64,000 nt of DNA from Alphaproteobacteria bacterium (GCA_028706255.1 JAQWBS010000003.1:1-64000), one strand, 5' to 3'. Counted from the stretch's first letter, positions 49,174 through 58,462 are shown. Notes: generated by a model not told the origin, from the letters alone. Made by a program: numbers and translations.

Positions 49174-49340
49174 ATAACTTTTCTTTCTATGTCTATCCCG
49201 ATGTCTATGCTATGTAAAACAATCCATCAGTCTAGTTTTGTTCTAACCTCATCTGCGGCTAAACCTTTTTTATCCTAACCTCGCTTGACGCCGCTGTCAA
49301 ACTGGGTTTCTTTGTCTTGGCAAGCCCTCTTGCTAATCTA

Positions 49341-49389
49341 GCGCAGGGGATTATGATTCCTCTGCTCTAACCAACTGAGCTACCCCGCC
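49341..49389 (-). pseudogene. 5' fragment of a second tRNA-Met
   Basis: Minus-strand GGCGGGGTAGCTCAGTTGG and the following D and anticodon arms (AATCATAATC core) copy the intact tRNA at 49097. The anticodon stem carries a mismatch, and the T arm and 3' acceptor strand are absent. It lies 167 bases from the intact gene. The rest of 49174-49526 holds no gene I can support. Confidence 0.85.
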
Positions 49390-49526
49390 ATCGAAATTCT
49401 TTGTCTTTAATAATATGTATCAATTCGCTTGTCAATAATTATTTTCAACGTTTTTCACATTTCTCTTATATGGCTTTAATGGAAAAGCATTTAAAATTGC
49501 TTTTGATAAAAAAGAGTCGTTAATTT

Positions 49527-49949
49527 TTAGAGCTTTTCTTTAAGAAGCTGTTTGTTTTCTTTAATAAATTTCAATGCAGGAAGAAATAGGTTTTCAGGCA
49601 AGTCGTCAAGGCTTGTCCATTTCCATTGTTCAAATTTATCAGGTTCATTTAAGTTTAATTCGCCAGAGAATTTTCGACTAAAAAGATGAATGGTTACAAA
49701 GTGTTTGCCTTCGTTTTCGTGAACATCACTCGTTACGCCAAGAATTTTCAGATCTTTTTCTTTGAGATCTAAGTTGCACTCTTCTTTGGCTTCTCTGATG
49801 CCGCAAGCTTCAAAACTTTCTGAAAATTCTAGTTTCCCTCCAGGGGGTGACCAAGTGCCGTTGCCATGTTTGCTTTTACGAAGTCCAATTAAAAGCTCAT
49901 TCTTTTCATTGAGGAGATAAACGCCGATGCCAACGCCAATATTTGTCAT
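49527..49949 (-). CDS. Nudix hydrolase
   Basis: A 140-residue Nudix protein that splits nucleoside-diphosphate-linked compounds. The Nudix box is GGKLEFSESFEACGIREAKEEC, with the usual final Gly replaced by Cys-Asn. TWSPPGGKLEF and the YLLNEKNELLIGLRKS strand resemble MutT-like dNTP cleaners. It overlaps the HD-protein stop by four bases, so the pair is co-translated, fitting nucleotide-pool control. Confidence 0.9.
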   Translation of the reverse strand: MTNIGVGIGVYLLNEKNELLIGLRKSKHGNGTWSPPGGKLEFSESFEACGIREAKEECNLDLKEKDLKILGVTSDVHENEGKHFVTIHLFSRKFSGELNLNEPDKFEQWKWTSLDDLPENLFLPALKFIKENKQLLKEKL

Positions 49950-50482
49950 TTCTTTTGCCTTTTGATGAGTTGTTCAATCAGAGCATTTGCTTCAAAATTA
50001 TTAGTGCTAAATTCTTGGTAGAGGCTTTCCCATTTGATGTTCGGATTGTCTTGATATTCCGTGGTGCGATTGCCTTCTTGATAATATTTTGCTTGTAAGA
50101 CAGAATCTAGTCTATCTGCTTTTTTTACGAATTTTGCTTCTTCACAGTCTTGTTTTTCATATTCAATAAATTGTTCTGCAAGTTTTGGATAGTTCAAATC
50201 GGTTGCAATTTTTTGAATTGCCTCAATTTCAAGCTTATGTTTTTCTTCTTTAGAAATTTGTTTTGGGGTGAAGTCGCCAACGATGGCTTCCGCAAGGTCG
50301 TGAATGATAGCAAATTCTAAACATTTTTGCTTGTCTAAGCTGTCAGGGCAGAGCAGATAAGTGAGCAGTGCCACGCCAAAGGAATGGTCAGCAACAGATT
50401 CCGCATCACTCACTTTGCGAATTTGCCAACCTGTTCGTTTGAGGTCTTTTATTTTGCCTAAAATTTCTACATATTTATCCAT
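49946..50482 (-). CDS. HD-domain nucleotide phosphohydrolase (YfbR/HDDC2-like)
   Basis: A 178-residue HD hydrolase. Metal ligands are His in ADHSFGVALL, the HD pair in IIHDLAEAIVGD and the later Asp in VKKADRLDSVLQAKYY. This order fits the YfbR/HDDC2 5'-nucleotidase group, which removes phosphate from deoxynucleoside monophosphates. It forms a unit with the Nudix gene and follows the helicase by five bases. Confidence 0.88.
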   Translation of the reverse strand: MDKYVEILGKIKDLKRTGWQIRKVSDAESVADHSFGVALLTYLLCPDSLDKQKCLEFAIIHDLAEAIVGDFTPKQISKEEKHKLEIEAIQKIATDLNYPKLAEQFIEYEKQDCEEAKFVKKADRLDSVLQAKYYQEGNRTTEYQDNPNIKWESLYQEFSTNNFEANALIEQLIKRQKK

Positions 50483-50487
50483 GTTTT

Positions 50488-52779
50488 CTAAACCTTAGTC
50501 ACATAATCTGCCATAAGTTTTTTATGCCCGAAATTGTCGAAATAAATGTGTAATTTATTTCCTTCAACACCCGTTATTTTGCCATATCCAAAGGTTTCAT
50601 GAAAAACTTTCGTCCCAATTTCGCTATGTGGTTTTGGGGCATATTCTTCATCTCGGACATAGCTATATCTTTTGTCGTCATCATAAGTGATATTAGATTT
50701 TTGGAAAGTCTTTTTCTTTTGCCAACTATTATTGCCATAATTGTTATTTCCATAATTGTTCTGTGCAAAATAGCGAGAAGCATTATTGCTCAGTTCAATA
50801 TTTTGAGGTGGCAATTCGTTGATGAAACGAGAAGGAATGTTATTTTGCCATTGTCCATAAACACGGCGGTTAAGGGCTGTTGTGATATAGAGTTTTTGTC
50901 TGGCACGCGTGATGGCGACATATGCTAAACGGCGTTCTTCTTCCAAAGATTCCGCCCCGCCTTCATCCAAACTTCTTTGGTGTGGAAACAAGCCTTCTTC
51001 CCACCCAGGGAGAAAGACAACATCAAATTCCAACCCTTTAGCAGAGTGAAGCGTAATGAGCATTACTTTGTTGTTATCCGTGGCGTCGTCTTTGTCAATT
51101 ACAAGGCTGACGTGCTCCAAGAAAGTTGCCAAGTTTGGATATTGCTCTTCATCAGAGATAACGTTCACAAGTTCTCTTAAGTTTTCAAGTCTGCCAGGGG
51201 ATTCAGCGGATTTATCCATTTTAAGCATTTCAATATAACCGCTATCTTCCAAAATTTGGTTGGTTAAATCTGCTGGCGTTAAGATATTGAGAAGCTTCTG
51301 CCATTCGGCAAAATTTTGCATAATCTCAGAGATGGCGTTTTTGAGTTTTCCAGTGAACCCGTCTGTTTCCAACATATAATTGATGGTTGAAAACATCGAT
51401 TTTTGAGAAAATCTGGCTTCTTGAACAATTTTATCAAGGGTTTTGTTGCCAATGCCTCTTGTTGGTTTATTGATAATTCGCATTAAGGCAAGGTCATCAT
51501 CAGGTTGAGCGACAACTCTTAAATAAGCCAAAGCATCTCTGATTTCTGCACGTTCATAGAACTTTGGACCGCCAATGACGATATATGGAATGGCTTCTTT
51601 GATGAATTTTTCTTCAAATTCTCGGGTTTGGAAAGCTGTTCTAACTAAAACGGCAATTTGTTCATATTCATAGCCTTGACGAAGGCAATTATCAATTTCG
51701 CTGACCACATAATTTGCTTCATCTTCACCGTTATAATTGCTGACGACTTTAATTTTGGTGTTTTCAACTTTGGAAGCAGGTGAGTTTTCTGCAACTTTCA
51801 AGGTTTTTCCAAGTCTGCCGTGGTTGTGGCTGATGAGATTGGACGCTGCTGCCAAGATGTTGGCTGTTGAGCGATAATTTCGCTCTAAGCGAATGATTCT
51901 TGCATCGGAAAAGTCTTTTTCAAAACGAAGAATATTCTCAATTTCCGCCCCACGCCAAGAGTAAATTGACTGGTCGTCATCACCCACACAACAAATGTTG
52001 CGGTGTCTTTGAGAAAGCAAACGCAACATGAGATATTGTGTGACGTTGGTGTCTTGATACTCATCGACCATGATATATTTGAATTTTTCTTGATAGCTTT
52101 TTAAAATTTCTGCATTTTCAAGTAAGATATTGAGTGTGTGAAGCAAGATGTCTCCAAAGTCGACACAGTTGAGTTCAATCAATCTTTTTTGATAGAGTTT
52201 GTAGACGTGTGTGGTGGTGGTGTCTTTAAATTGGTTGCCGATTTTGTCAATGGTTATGCCTTTGTCTTTCCAACGTTGGATAACGTCTAAGAGCGATTGA
52301 GGCGGATATTTTTTATCGTCAATATTTTCAGCTTCAAGAATTTGCTTAATTAGTCTTTTTTGATCGTCTTCATCTAAAATGGTAAAATTAGATTTTAAGC
52401 CGACAAGTTCGGCATGCGTTCGCAAAATTTTAACGCCAATGCTATGAAATGTGCCGAGCCAAACCGAATTTGCCACATCGCCAATCATATCAATTGTGCG
52501 TTGCTTCATCTCTTTTGCAGCACGGTTTGTGAAGGTGACGACCAAACAGTTCCAAGGTTGTGCTTTTAGATTTGCCAAAATATATGCTAAACGGGTGGTC
52601 AAAACTTTTGTTTTCCCTGTTCCTGCACCAGAAAGCACCAAAACCGGACCTTCTGTTGTGGTGACGGCTTGTTTTTGCTCAGGATTAAGCATTTCTAACC
52701 ATTCAAATGCAGGAGTTAGTTTTGAGGTGTTGTCGAATGTTTTTGCTTCATCTTCTAGTTTAAATATATCATCAATCAT
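50488..52779 (-). CDS. UvrD/PcrA-type DNA helicase
   Basis: A 763-residue superfamily 1A helicase for repair and replication. Motifs run in order: Q motif LNPEQKQAV, Walker A GAGTGKT, DEYQDTN, GDDDQSIYSWRGAE, RNYRST, LHSAKGLEFDVVFLPGWEEGLFP and VAITRARQKLYI. The C-terminal Asn-rich linker and final GTKVFHETFGYGKITG Tudor-like domain match PcrA/UvrD. I chose ATG 52779; the longer reading from 52902 crosses the divergent promoter. Confidence 0.95.
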   Translation of the reverse strand: MIDDIFKLEDEAKTFDNTSKLTPAFEWLEMLNPEQKQAVTTTEGPVLVLSGAGTGKTKVLTTRLAYILANLKAQPWNCLVVTFTNRAAKEMKQRTIDMIGDVANSVWLGTFHSIGVKILRTHAELVGLKSNFTILDEDDQKRLIKQILEAENIDDKKYPPQSLLDVIQRWKDKGITIDKIGNQFKDTTTTHVYKLYQKRLIELNCVDFGDILLHTLNILLENAEILKSYQEKFKYIMVDEYQDTNVTQYLMLRLLSQRHRNICCVGDDDQSIYSWRGAEIENILRFEKDFSDARIIRLERNYRSTANILAAASNLISHNHGRLGKTLKVAENSPASKVENTKIKVVSNYNGEDEANYVVSEIDNCLRQGYEYEQIAVLVRTAFQTREFEEKFIKEAIPYIVIGGPKFYERAEIRDALAYLRVVAQPDDDLALMRIINKPTRGIGNKTLDKIVQEARFSQKSMFSTINYMLETDGFTGKLKNAISEIMQNFAEWQKLLNILTPADLTNQILEDSGYIEMLKMDKSAESPGRLENLRELVNVISDEEQYPNLATFLEHVSLVIDKDDATDNNKVMLITLHSAKGLEFDVVFLPGWEEGLFPHQRSLDEGGAESLEEERRLAYVAITRARQKLYITTALNRRVYGQWQNNIPSRFINELPPQNIELSNNASRYFAQNNYGNNNYGNNSWQKKKTFQKSNITYDDDKRYSYVRDEEYAPKPHSEIGTKVFHETFGYGKITGVEGNKLHIYFDNFGHKKLMADYVTKV

Positions 52780-52858
52780 TTCATTGCTTCTTGTATTTTC
52801 TTTTTTTGCATAATATATATAGTATATATAACAATTATTGGAAAGGGAATTTTTAGAT

Positions 52859-53803
52859 ATGCCGAACTTTGAACAAAAAAAACGTGATAGCGAAGAAGCC
52901 AAAATTTTCCAACAGGGGGATGATGCTTGGAAACTAGGAAAATATGACGAAGCAAAAAAGAACTATCTCAAAGCTTCCAAACTTTATCATGAAAAAGAAG
53001 ATTTCGAAGGTATGGCAATTGTCGAGTTGAGAAGAGCCGATTTGGAACTCAGCTTGGAAAATTTCAAAGAAGCGGATAAGTCTTTGCTCTTTTCAGTTAG
53101 TTTTGTGGAAAACTTGGATTATGCTCAAGCCACATATCTTGAAATTTTGCTGAAACTGGCAAAATCAAAATCTATGCAAGCTAACGGAATTGAGGCTTTC
53201 AAATTTCTTGAAAAAGCAAAAAAAGTTGCGACTGAAATCGGGAGTTATGATTTGCTTGGTGACGCCTTGGATTTAGAGGCTTTAATTTATCTTCAAGAAA
53301 ACAAAGAAAAGAAAGCTCTTCAGGCTTATAAAGAAGCGGCGGAAGCCCATGAAAAAAGTGGCACAAGCTTAAAAGAAGCTGCCACTCTCAGAGCAATTGC
53401 TCGCATTGAAATCAAAAACAAAAACTATGACGTGGCACATGATGTTTTAGAAAAGTGTCGTGATTTATATCGTGAAAATGGCGACCTTTTAGGCGAAGCA
53501 AGTGCTTTGTCAGCAATTGGCTCGCTTCGTTACATCATCAGAGACATTGAAAATGCTCGTAAGGCATTGCAAAAATCTGTTTATCTTTATGGCAAAGTTT
53601 CTCACCATTTTGCAGAGGCAGAGGCCTTACTTTATTTGGCAAAAGTGGAAGCGTTCAACCGTCAAGAAGGCGATTTTGAAAGAGCAAAAACACACTATAA
53701 ACGTTCTATTGAATTGTTTGATTTCTTGGATAATCAAACCATGAAAGATGCCGTTTTAGAAGAATATTATAACTTTTTGAACAGAACAAACATTGGGGAA
53801 TAA
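52859..53803 (+). CDS. TPR-repeat protein
   Basis: A 314-residue soluble protein made of about seven tetratricopeptide repeats (for example KLGKYDEAKKNYLKASKLYHEKEDF). It has no signal peptide or membrane helix. Such proteins are protein-binding scaffolds. I chose ATG 52859. The gene is divergent from the helicase, with AT-rich promoter sequence between them, and is followed after one base by the MoxR gene, so it probably works with MoxR. Confidence 0.8.
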   Translation: MPNFEQKKRDSEEAKIFQQGDDAWKLGKYDEAKKNYLKASKLYHEKEDFEGMAIVELRRADLELSLENFKEADKSLLFSVSFVENLDYAQATYLEILLKLAKSKSMQANGIEAFKFLEKAKKVATEIGSYDLLGDALDLEALIYLQENKEKKALQAYKEAAEAHEKSGTSLKEAATLRAIARIEIKNKNYDVAHDVLEKCRDLYRENGDLLGEASALSAIGSLRYIIRDIENARKALQKSVYLYGKVSHHFAEAEALLYLAKVEAFNRQEGDFERAKTHYKRSIELFDFLDNQTMKDAVLEEYYNFLNRTNIGE

Positions 53804-53804
53804 G

Positions 53805-54791
53805 ATGTCTGAAATCAGAGAAAAAATCGTTGGCTTACAAAAGTTCATAGAAAGCAAAATTTTAGGTCAGGAAGACTTGGTCAAAAAGCTGATTATTGCT
53901 CTGTTGGCTGATGGTCATGCTCTGGTTGAAGGTGCTCCTGGTTTGGCAAAGACCAAAGCAATTAAAACATTGGCGGAATCTATTGAAGTTCAATATAAAC
54001 GCATTCAGTTTACGCCGGATTTGTTGCCGTCAGACATCACTGGAAGTGATATTTATGTTTCGCAAAAAGGTGAATTTGAGTTCAGAAAAGGTCCGATTTT
54101 TGCCAATTTTGTTTTGGCAGATGAAATCAACCGTGCTCCTGCAAAAGTTCAGTCGGCTTTGTTGGAAGCTATGGCAGAAAGACAGGTGAGTGTTGGCGGA
54201 GAAACTTATAAGTTAAATAAACTTTTTATGGTTATGGCAACTCAAAACCCAATTGAACATGAAGGAACATATAACCTCCCTGAAGCACAATTAGACCGTT
54301 TTTTGATGTATATTAAAATTGACCAACCTAAGGCAGCCGTTGAAAAGCAAATCTTGCGTTTGGTTCGTCAGGAAGTTAAGGACCGTTCAGGAATTTCTTC
54401 ACTTGATGTAGACTATGAAAAAATTGCACGTGTTTCTCAAGAAGATGTTTTGAAGGCTCGTCAGGAAGTTTTAGAGGTTCATTTGAGCGATGCTTTGGAG
54501 GAATATTTGGTGCAATTGGTCGTGGCAACTAGAAATTCACAAAAATATGATGCCACGCTTGATGGGTTGATTTTATATGGTGCAAGCCCAAGAGCAACCA
54601 TTGCTTTAGACAGATGTGCCAGAATTCATGCTTGGTTGGAAGGAAGAGATTTTGTAACCCCTGAAGATGTGCATGCAGTTGTTTTTGATGTTTTAAGACA
54701 TAGAGTTGTTTTGAGCTTTGAAGCTGTTGCTGAGGGGCATTCTGCTGACGATGTGATTAGTCGTCTAATTAAGGCTGTTCCGCTTCCGTAA
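53805..54791 (+). CDS. MoxR-family AAA+ ATPase
   Basis: A 328-residue AAA+ chaperone ATPase. Walker A is EGAPGLAKT (residues about 42-50), Walker B LADEINRAPAKVQSALLEAMAE, sensor VMATQNPIEHEGTYNLPEAQLDRF, then the lid with LYGASPRATIALDR. MoxR proteins help assemble or activate partner proteins with von Willebrand domains, such as the DUF58 protein encoded next. I chose ATG 53805 with a GGGG site. Confidence 0.94.
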   Translation: MSEIREKIVGLQKFIESKILGQEDLVKKLIIALLADGHALVEGAPGLAKTKAIKTLAESIEVQYKRIQFTPDLLPSDITGSDIYVSQKGEFEFRKGPIFANFVLADEINRAPAKVQSALLEAMAERQVSVGGETYKLNKLFMVMATQNPIEHEGTYNLPEAQLDRFLMYIKIDQPKAAVEKQILRLVRQEVKDRSGISSLDVDYEKIARVSQEDVLKARQEVLEVHLSDALEEYLVQLVVATRNSQKYDATLDGLILYGASPRATIALDRCARIHAWLEGRDFVTPEDVHAVVFDVLRHRVVLSFEAVAEGHSADDVISRLIKAVPLP

Positions 54792-54797
54792 GGATAA

Positions 54798-55754
54798 ATG
54801 ATGAAGAGAATTAGAGAAATTGCGAAAAAGTTTTTTCTTAATCCCTTTGAAAATGAAAAGGGCGAGGGACTTTTTGCAACTTTGGAAGATTTAATTTCTC
54901 AAAAAAAATATACTAAATATTTCAATGTTTATCGCTTAAACAAAGCATATTCTCCAATGAGTGGCGATGTGAAATCTGTGTTTAAAGGACGAGGGGTTGA
55001 ATTTGAAGAAATTCGTGCTTATGAATATGGAGATGAGGTGAGGGATATTGACTGGCGTGTAACAGCTAGAAAATCTGTGCCTTATACAAAAATATATAAT
55101 GAAGAGCGTAATCGAGATATTTATGTTTTTTTAGATTTATCCTCCTCAATGGTTTTTGGAACGCAAAAAGAACTTAAGTCTGTTTTAGCATCAAAAATTG
55201 CAGCATTATTAGCTTGGCTTGCCTTAGAAAATAAAGACAGGTTAGGGTGTCTGATTTTTGATGGGCAGAAAACTTTTCTCTTTAAGCCTAAAAACTATCG
55301 AGAAAATGTTCTGGCAATTTTGAAGAAGATTTCTGAAATCAGCAAAGAAATTGTTGAGCGAAAAGGTTTTCTTTCCCCTGAAATTTCTTTTGCGAAAGTG
55401 ATTCAGCAGTTGCAAATGGCAATTAAGACTAGGTCTAGCGTTTTTCTTATTAGTGACTTTGTTGAATTTCAGGAAGAAGCAAAGAAAAATGTGGTGATTC
55501 TTGCTGCAAAAAATACGGTTTACTTAATTAAAGTTTTTGATAGACTGGAAAAGGACGCCCCTTCTCAGGGTGAATATATGATAAGCTCTGGTGAGAATCT
55601 GGTGTTTGAGACAACAAAGGAGACATTTAAAGAAGCATATTCTTCAATATTTGTCCATAATAGTGAAGATGTTAAGCGTTTTTGTCACAAATTTTCATGC
55701 GGATTTATTGAGGTAAATACTGGTGTTTCAGCCTTTAATAGGATAAAACTTTGA
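54798..55754 (+). CDS. DUF58 (von Willebrand-like) protein
   Basis: A 318-residue DUF58 protein. It has the family signature GRGVEFEEIRAYEYGDEVRDIDWRVTAR and a metal-site strand FLDLSSSMVFG (DxSxS). No membrane segment is seen. DUF58 and MoxR genes are paired in most bacteria and often linked to envelope or stress functions. The usual downstream BatA/BatB-type genes are absent here. Confidence 0.92.
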   Translation: MMKRIREIAKKFFLNPFENEKGEGLFATLEDLISQKKYTKYFNVYRLNKAYSPMSGDVKSVFKGRGVEFEEIRAYEYGDEVRDIDWRVTARKSVPYTKIYNEERNRDIYVFLDLSSSMVFGTQKELKSVLASKIAALLAWLALENKDRLGCLIFDGQKTFLFKPKNYRENVLAILKKISEISKEIVERKGFLSPEISFAKVIQQLQMAIKTRSSVFLISDFVEFQEEAKKNVVILAAKNTVYLIKVFDRLEKDAPSQGEYMISSGENLVFETTKETFKEAYSSIFVHNSEDVKRFCHKFSCGFIEVNTGVSAFNRIKL

Positions 55755-55772
55755 CAAGTACGTAAGAAAATA

Positions 55773-55801
55773 TTGACAGAAATTATTTTGAATGTTAAGT
55801 T
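55773..55801 (+). promoter_or_regulatory. Possible promoter before the second TPR gene
   Basis: TTGACA (55773-55778), a 17-base spacer and TAAGTT (55796-55801). The -35 is perfect, the -10 is weak. It lies 45 bases before the start codon. Confidence 0.35.
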
Positions 55802-55846
55802 CGTGATTATGATTATTTTGTAACTATAATTGAAAAGAGAAAAAAT

Positions 55847-56830
55847 ATGGTTAAAGCAAATGAAAACACAGCATATAAAAGAGGTCAGGAATTATTAGAT
55901 CAAGGTGCATTCAAAGATGCCATCACTCAGTTTGATGTTGCCATTAATGAACAGCCAAAATCTTGGAAAGCCCTAAATAGTAAAGGGTTCGCACTCCAGA
56001 AAATGAGCCGATATACCGAAGCCGTCGAATGTTTCGATAAAGCGCTCGAAGTTAATCCAAAATCAGTTGAAGTTCTTAATAATAAAGGTGTTACGCTTAG
56101 TATGCGTGGCCTTTATAAGGACGCTATTTTTTGTTTCAATGAAGCAATTGGCATTGGCCCAACTTCTTTGGAGGCTTTGAACGGCAAGGCAATTGCTTTG
56201 CAGCACACGTTCTCATATAAAGAAGCCCTTGATGTGCTTGAGCAAGCAATGAAAATTGACAATCGTCATGTTCAAACATTGCTTAGTATTGCTGTGACTT
56301 TACAAAAATTAAAACAATATGACCGTGCAATTTCTTTTTTCAAAAAAGTTTTAGCAGCTGATAAAAATAATATCAAAGCATGGAACGGCGTGGGTGTGAC
56401 TTATCAGTTGATGGGTGATAATAATTCTGCGTTGAAATGTTTCACTAAAATTTTGAACATTGATAGCCGTGAAATTCAAGCTTGGATTAGTATTGGTTTC
56501 GTTTATCAAAAAATGATGAAGTTTCAAGATGCATTGAAATGCTATAAAAAAGCACAAACAGTTATCAATGGTCGTTACCACCACAAGCTTTATGATGGTT
56601 TAGCAAGTTGCCTAACAAAACTTTCTGAATTTGACCAAGCTGTTGAAATTTATAAAGAAATCTTCCAAAAAGAAGAAGGAAAGAAAAAGTGGGACGCACA
56701 ACGCTCAATCAAATTTGTTGGCAAGTTGAAACGTAAAAAAGCTATGGGCACACTTCCTGATTTAGGTGGTGACGCTAATGGTGATGATGTTTTAGCTGAG
56801 GCTTTAGACAGTGAAGATGCTGTGGTTTAA
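55847..56830 (+). CDS. TPR-repeat protein, second
   Basis: A 327-residue protein with about seven regular TPRs (for example YTEAVECFDKALEVNPKSVEVLNNKGVTL), close to the consensus, and an acidic tail (DDVLAEALDSEDAVV). No signal peptide is present. Its role is unknown. It is not closely similar to the first TPR protein. It follows the DUF58 gene by 92 bases with a possible own promoter and ends at a strong terminator. Confidence 0.8.
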   Translation: MVKANENTAYKRGQELLDQGAFKDAITQFDVAINEQPKSWKALNSKGFALQKMSRYTEAVECFDKALEVNPKSVEVLNNKGVTLSMRGLYKDAIFCFNEAIGIGPTSLEALNGKAIALQHTFSYKEALDVLEQAMKIDNRHVQTLLSIAVTLQKLKQYDRAISFFKKVLAADKNNIKAWNGVGVTYQLMGDNNSALKCFTKILNIDSREIQAWISIGFVYQKMMKFQDALKCYKKAQTVINGRYHHKLYDGLASCLTKLSEFDQAVEIYKEIFQKEEGKKKWDAQRSIKFVGKLKRKKAMGTLPDLGGDANGDDVLAEALDSEDAVV

Positions 56831-56849
56831 AAATCTCTTTTCAATCCAT

Positions 56850-56880
56850 AAAAAAAGCTCCGAATTTCGGAGTTTTTTTA
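56850..56880 (+). terminator. Intrinsic terminator after the second TPR gene
   Basis: Perfect stem CTCCGAA (56858-56864) with TTCGGAG (56866-56872), flanked by A and T runs. Confidence 0.85.
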
Positions 56881-56908
56881 TAATTTAGTTTTTGGTTGGG
56901 ATATAAAA

Positions 56909-56942
56909 AACCCTCTCATTGCAGATGCAACAGGAGGGTTTT
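56909..56942 (-). terminator. Intrinsic terminator of the YdcF-like gene
   Basis: Stem AACCCTC (56909-56915) with GAGGGTT (56934-56940) and an inner TTGC/GCAA stem; T-run on the minus strand. Confidence 0.8.
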
Positions 56943-56959
56943 AACTTGGTTAAAGCTCA

Positions 56960-57829
56960 TTAGAACTTATGTCTTTTAATGGCTTTTTCTTCATCTTCAA
57001 TGTGCTTTTCCGCATTCCAGAATATATCCCAGATGATGGGAATATATTGCAGTTTTGCGAAAATTCCTTTGAATCCGGTGAGTCTTTGTTTTATCAAAAA
57101 GCGTTTTGCAAGATAATCTGCTGCTTCTTTCACTTCAAACTCAGGTTCAAAGGGACGAGTCAGAAATTTGTTGTGATAGACATCAAATCTTTTGCTCAGT
57201 GCAGCAAAACCATGAAGTGCAACACGTCTATTTCCAGCAGCTTGGAAGTTATACCATCTGGCAGTTTCCTCTGCTGTTTGTTCAACGCAGTAAATGTCGT
57301 AAACAAAACGTGTCATTCCAAAAGTTGCTGGATGTGAATTACACTGATATCCGGCAGATTGTTTGAAAATCATTCCCAATCTTTGTGTGGAAATCACCAA
57401 AGAAGGTTGTTGTTTTGCTAGCCACGACATTTCTTGCAAGTTTTCAGTGGTGTTTGTTCCTGAATCCAAAATGATAATCTTTTCTTCTGGAATTCCGAGA
57501 GCAATCGCCACACGAGCCAAGCGTTGAGCTTCAGTTTCTTTGCGAAGTTTGGAAAGGAGTTTTTTCTTTCCACGAACTTTTAGAGCAACTCTCATCACTT
57601 TATAAGCTGTTGCAAGCAATCCTTCACCACCAACCATCACAACTTTTGCTTCTGGGTTGCGATCCAAAACTTTTTCGTAAACTTTTTTAGATTCGAGTAG
57701 GGCAGTGATGTCATCGTCAAAATAGAAAATATATGAATATCTTCTATTTGGGTCAAAGGTTGATTTAACTTTATAGGCTTGGTTTATCACTTCTGCCATA
57801 GCAAAGTCATCATCAAATTTTCTTTTCAT
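56960..57829 (-). CDS. YdcF/DUF218-like protein
   Basis: A 289-residue protein with the DUF218 pattern: EAKVVMVGGEGLL, TEAQRLARVAIALGIPEEKIIILDSGTNTTENLQEM, then SLVISTQRLGMIF. It lacks the usual N-terminal membrane helices, so this form is soluble. Family members are proposed to act on envelope or S-adenosylmethionine-linked steps, but the role is unknown. It has its own terminator. Confidence 0.75.
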   Translation of the reverse strand: MKRKFDDDFAMAEVINQAYKVKSTFDPNRRYSYIFYFDDDITALLESKKVYEKVLDRNPEAKVVMVGGEGLLATAYKVMRVALKVRGKKKLLSKLRKETEAQRLARVAIALGIPEEKIIILDSGTNTTENLQEMSWLAKQQPSLVISTQRLGMIFKQSAGYQCNSHPATFGMTRFVYDIYCVEQTAEETARWYNFQAAGNRRVALHGFAALSKRFDVYHNKFLTRPFEPEFEVKEAADYLAKRFLIKQRLTGFKGIFAKLQYIPIIWDIFWNAEKHIEDEEKAIKRHKF

Positions 57830-57927
57830 AATGCTATAATTTTAATTAATAATATTCTTCGACAAAAAACATAACATATTATGTATTTTTGTCAAGTTAA
57901 GAATAAGGAAAATGACACGATACATTT

Positions 57928-58008
57928 GTCATATTCGGGCTTGACCCGAATATTAATCTTGGTTTGAATCCTGTTTAAGGTGGATTCCCGATTTCTCGGG
58001 AATGACAA
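57928..58008. repeat. MITE-like palindromic repeat, copy 2
   Basis: Second copy of the 6320 element: TGTCATATTCGGGCTTGACC at the start, TGTTTAAGGTGGATTCCC in the middle and GGGAATGACA at the end. The second palindrome differs by compensating changes (CCCGATTTCTCGGG against CCCAATCAAGTTGGG). It lies in a 307-base gene-free stretch. Confidence 0.75.
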
Positions 58009-58027
58009 AGATTTGTTGTTTGATTGG

Positions 58028-58049
58028 ATTGCCACGCTACGCTCGCAAT
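58028..58049. repeat. Short palindromic repeat of a second type
   Basis: ATTGCCACGCTACGCTCGCAAT has inverted ends ATTGC/GCAAT. It matches the widespread GGATTGCCACGC...GCAATGAC class of short repeats of many bacterial genomes. Only one copy is in this window. Confidence 0.5.
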
Positions 58050-58111
58050 GACAAGGAAGTTTTTTCCAACTTCGCCAGTGCAATCTAACGTATCGGGCAA
58101 TAAAAAAAGGT

Positions 58112-58136
58112 CACCATAAAGGTGACCTTTTTTTAT
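58112..58136. terminator. Terminator downstream of the tRNA pair
   Basis: Perfect stem AAAGGTCACC/GGTGACCTTT around ATAAA, with A and T runs on both sides. On the minus strand it follows tRNA-Asn directly. Confidence 0.88.
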
Positions 58137-58211
58137 TGGCTCCGACTGTTGGGATCGAACCAACGACCAATCGGTTAACAGCCGATTGCTCTACCGCTGA
58201 GCTAAGTCGGA
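58137..58211 (-). tRNA. tRNA-Asn (GTT)
   Basis: Complete 75-base tRNA with encoded CCA. Acceptor TCCGACT pairs with AGTCGGA, anticodon loop CTGTTAA gives GTT, T arm TTGGTTCGATCCCAA. It lies downstream of tRNA-Cys on the same strand, 28 bases apart. Confidence 0.96.
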
Positions 58212-58239
58212 ATAAGCGGTGTGTCTCTAACGACGTTAC

Positions 58240-58313
58240 TGGAGGCCGGTACCGGAATCGAACCGATATTTAAGGATTTGCAGTCCTCCGCATAACCATT
58301 CTGCCAACCGGCC
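58240..58313 (-). tRNA. tRNA-Cys (GCA)
   Basis: Complete 74-base tRNA with encoded CCA. Acceptor GGCCGGT pairs with ACCGGCC, anticodon loop CTGCAAA gives GCA, T arm TCGGTTCGATTCCGG. It is first of a two-tRNA transcript with tRNA-Asn. Confidence 0.95.
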
Positions 58314-58462
58314 CACCGTTGTACGTCCTCAGTGAGTACTATATATACAAACTTTTTTGCCTTAGTCAATAACTTTTTTTTGATTATTTTAAAAAAACCT
58401 TTTTTTATTCTTTATATAGTATATCATACTTTTCAAATGTCGTGTTTTTTAAGGAGTTTAGT

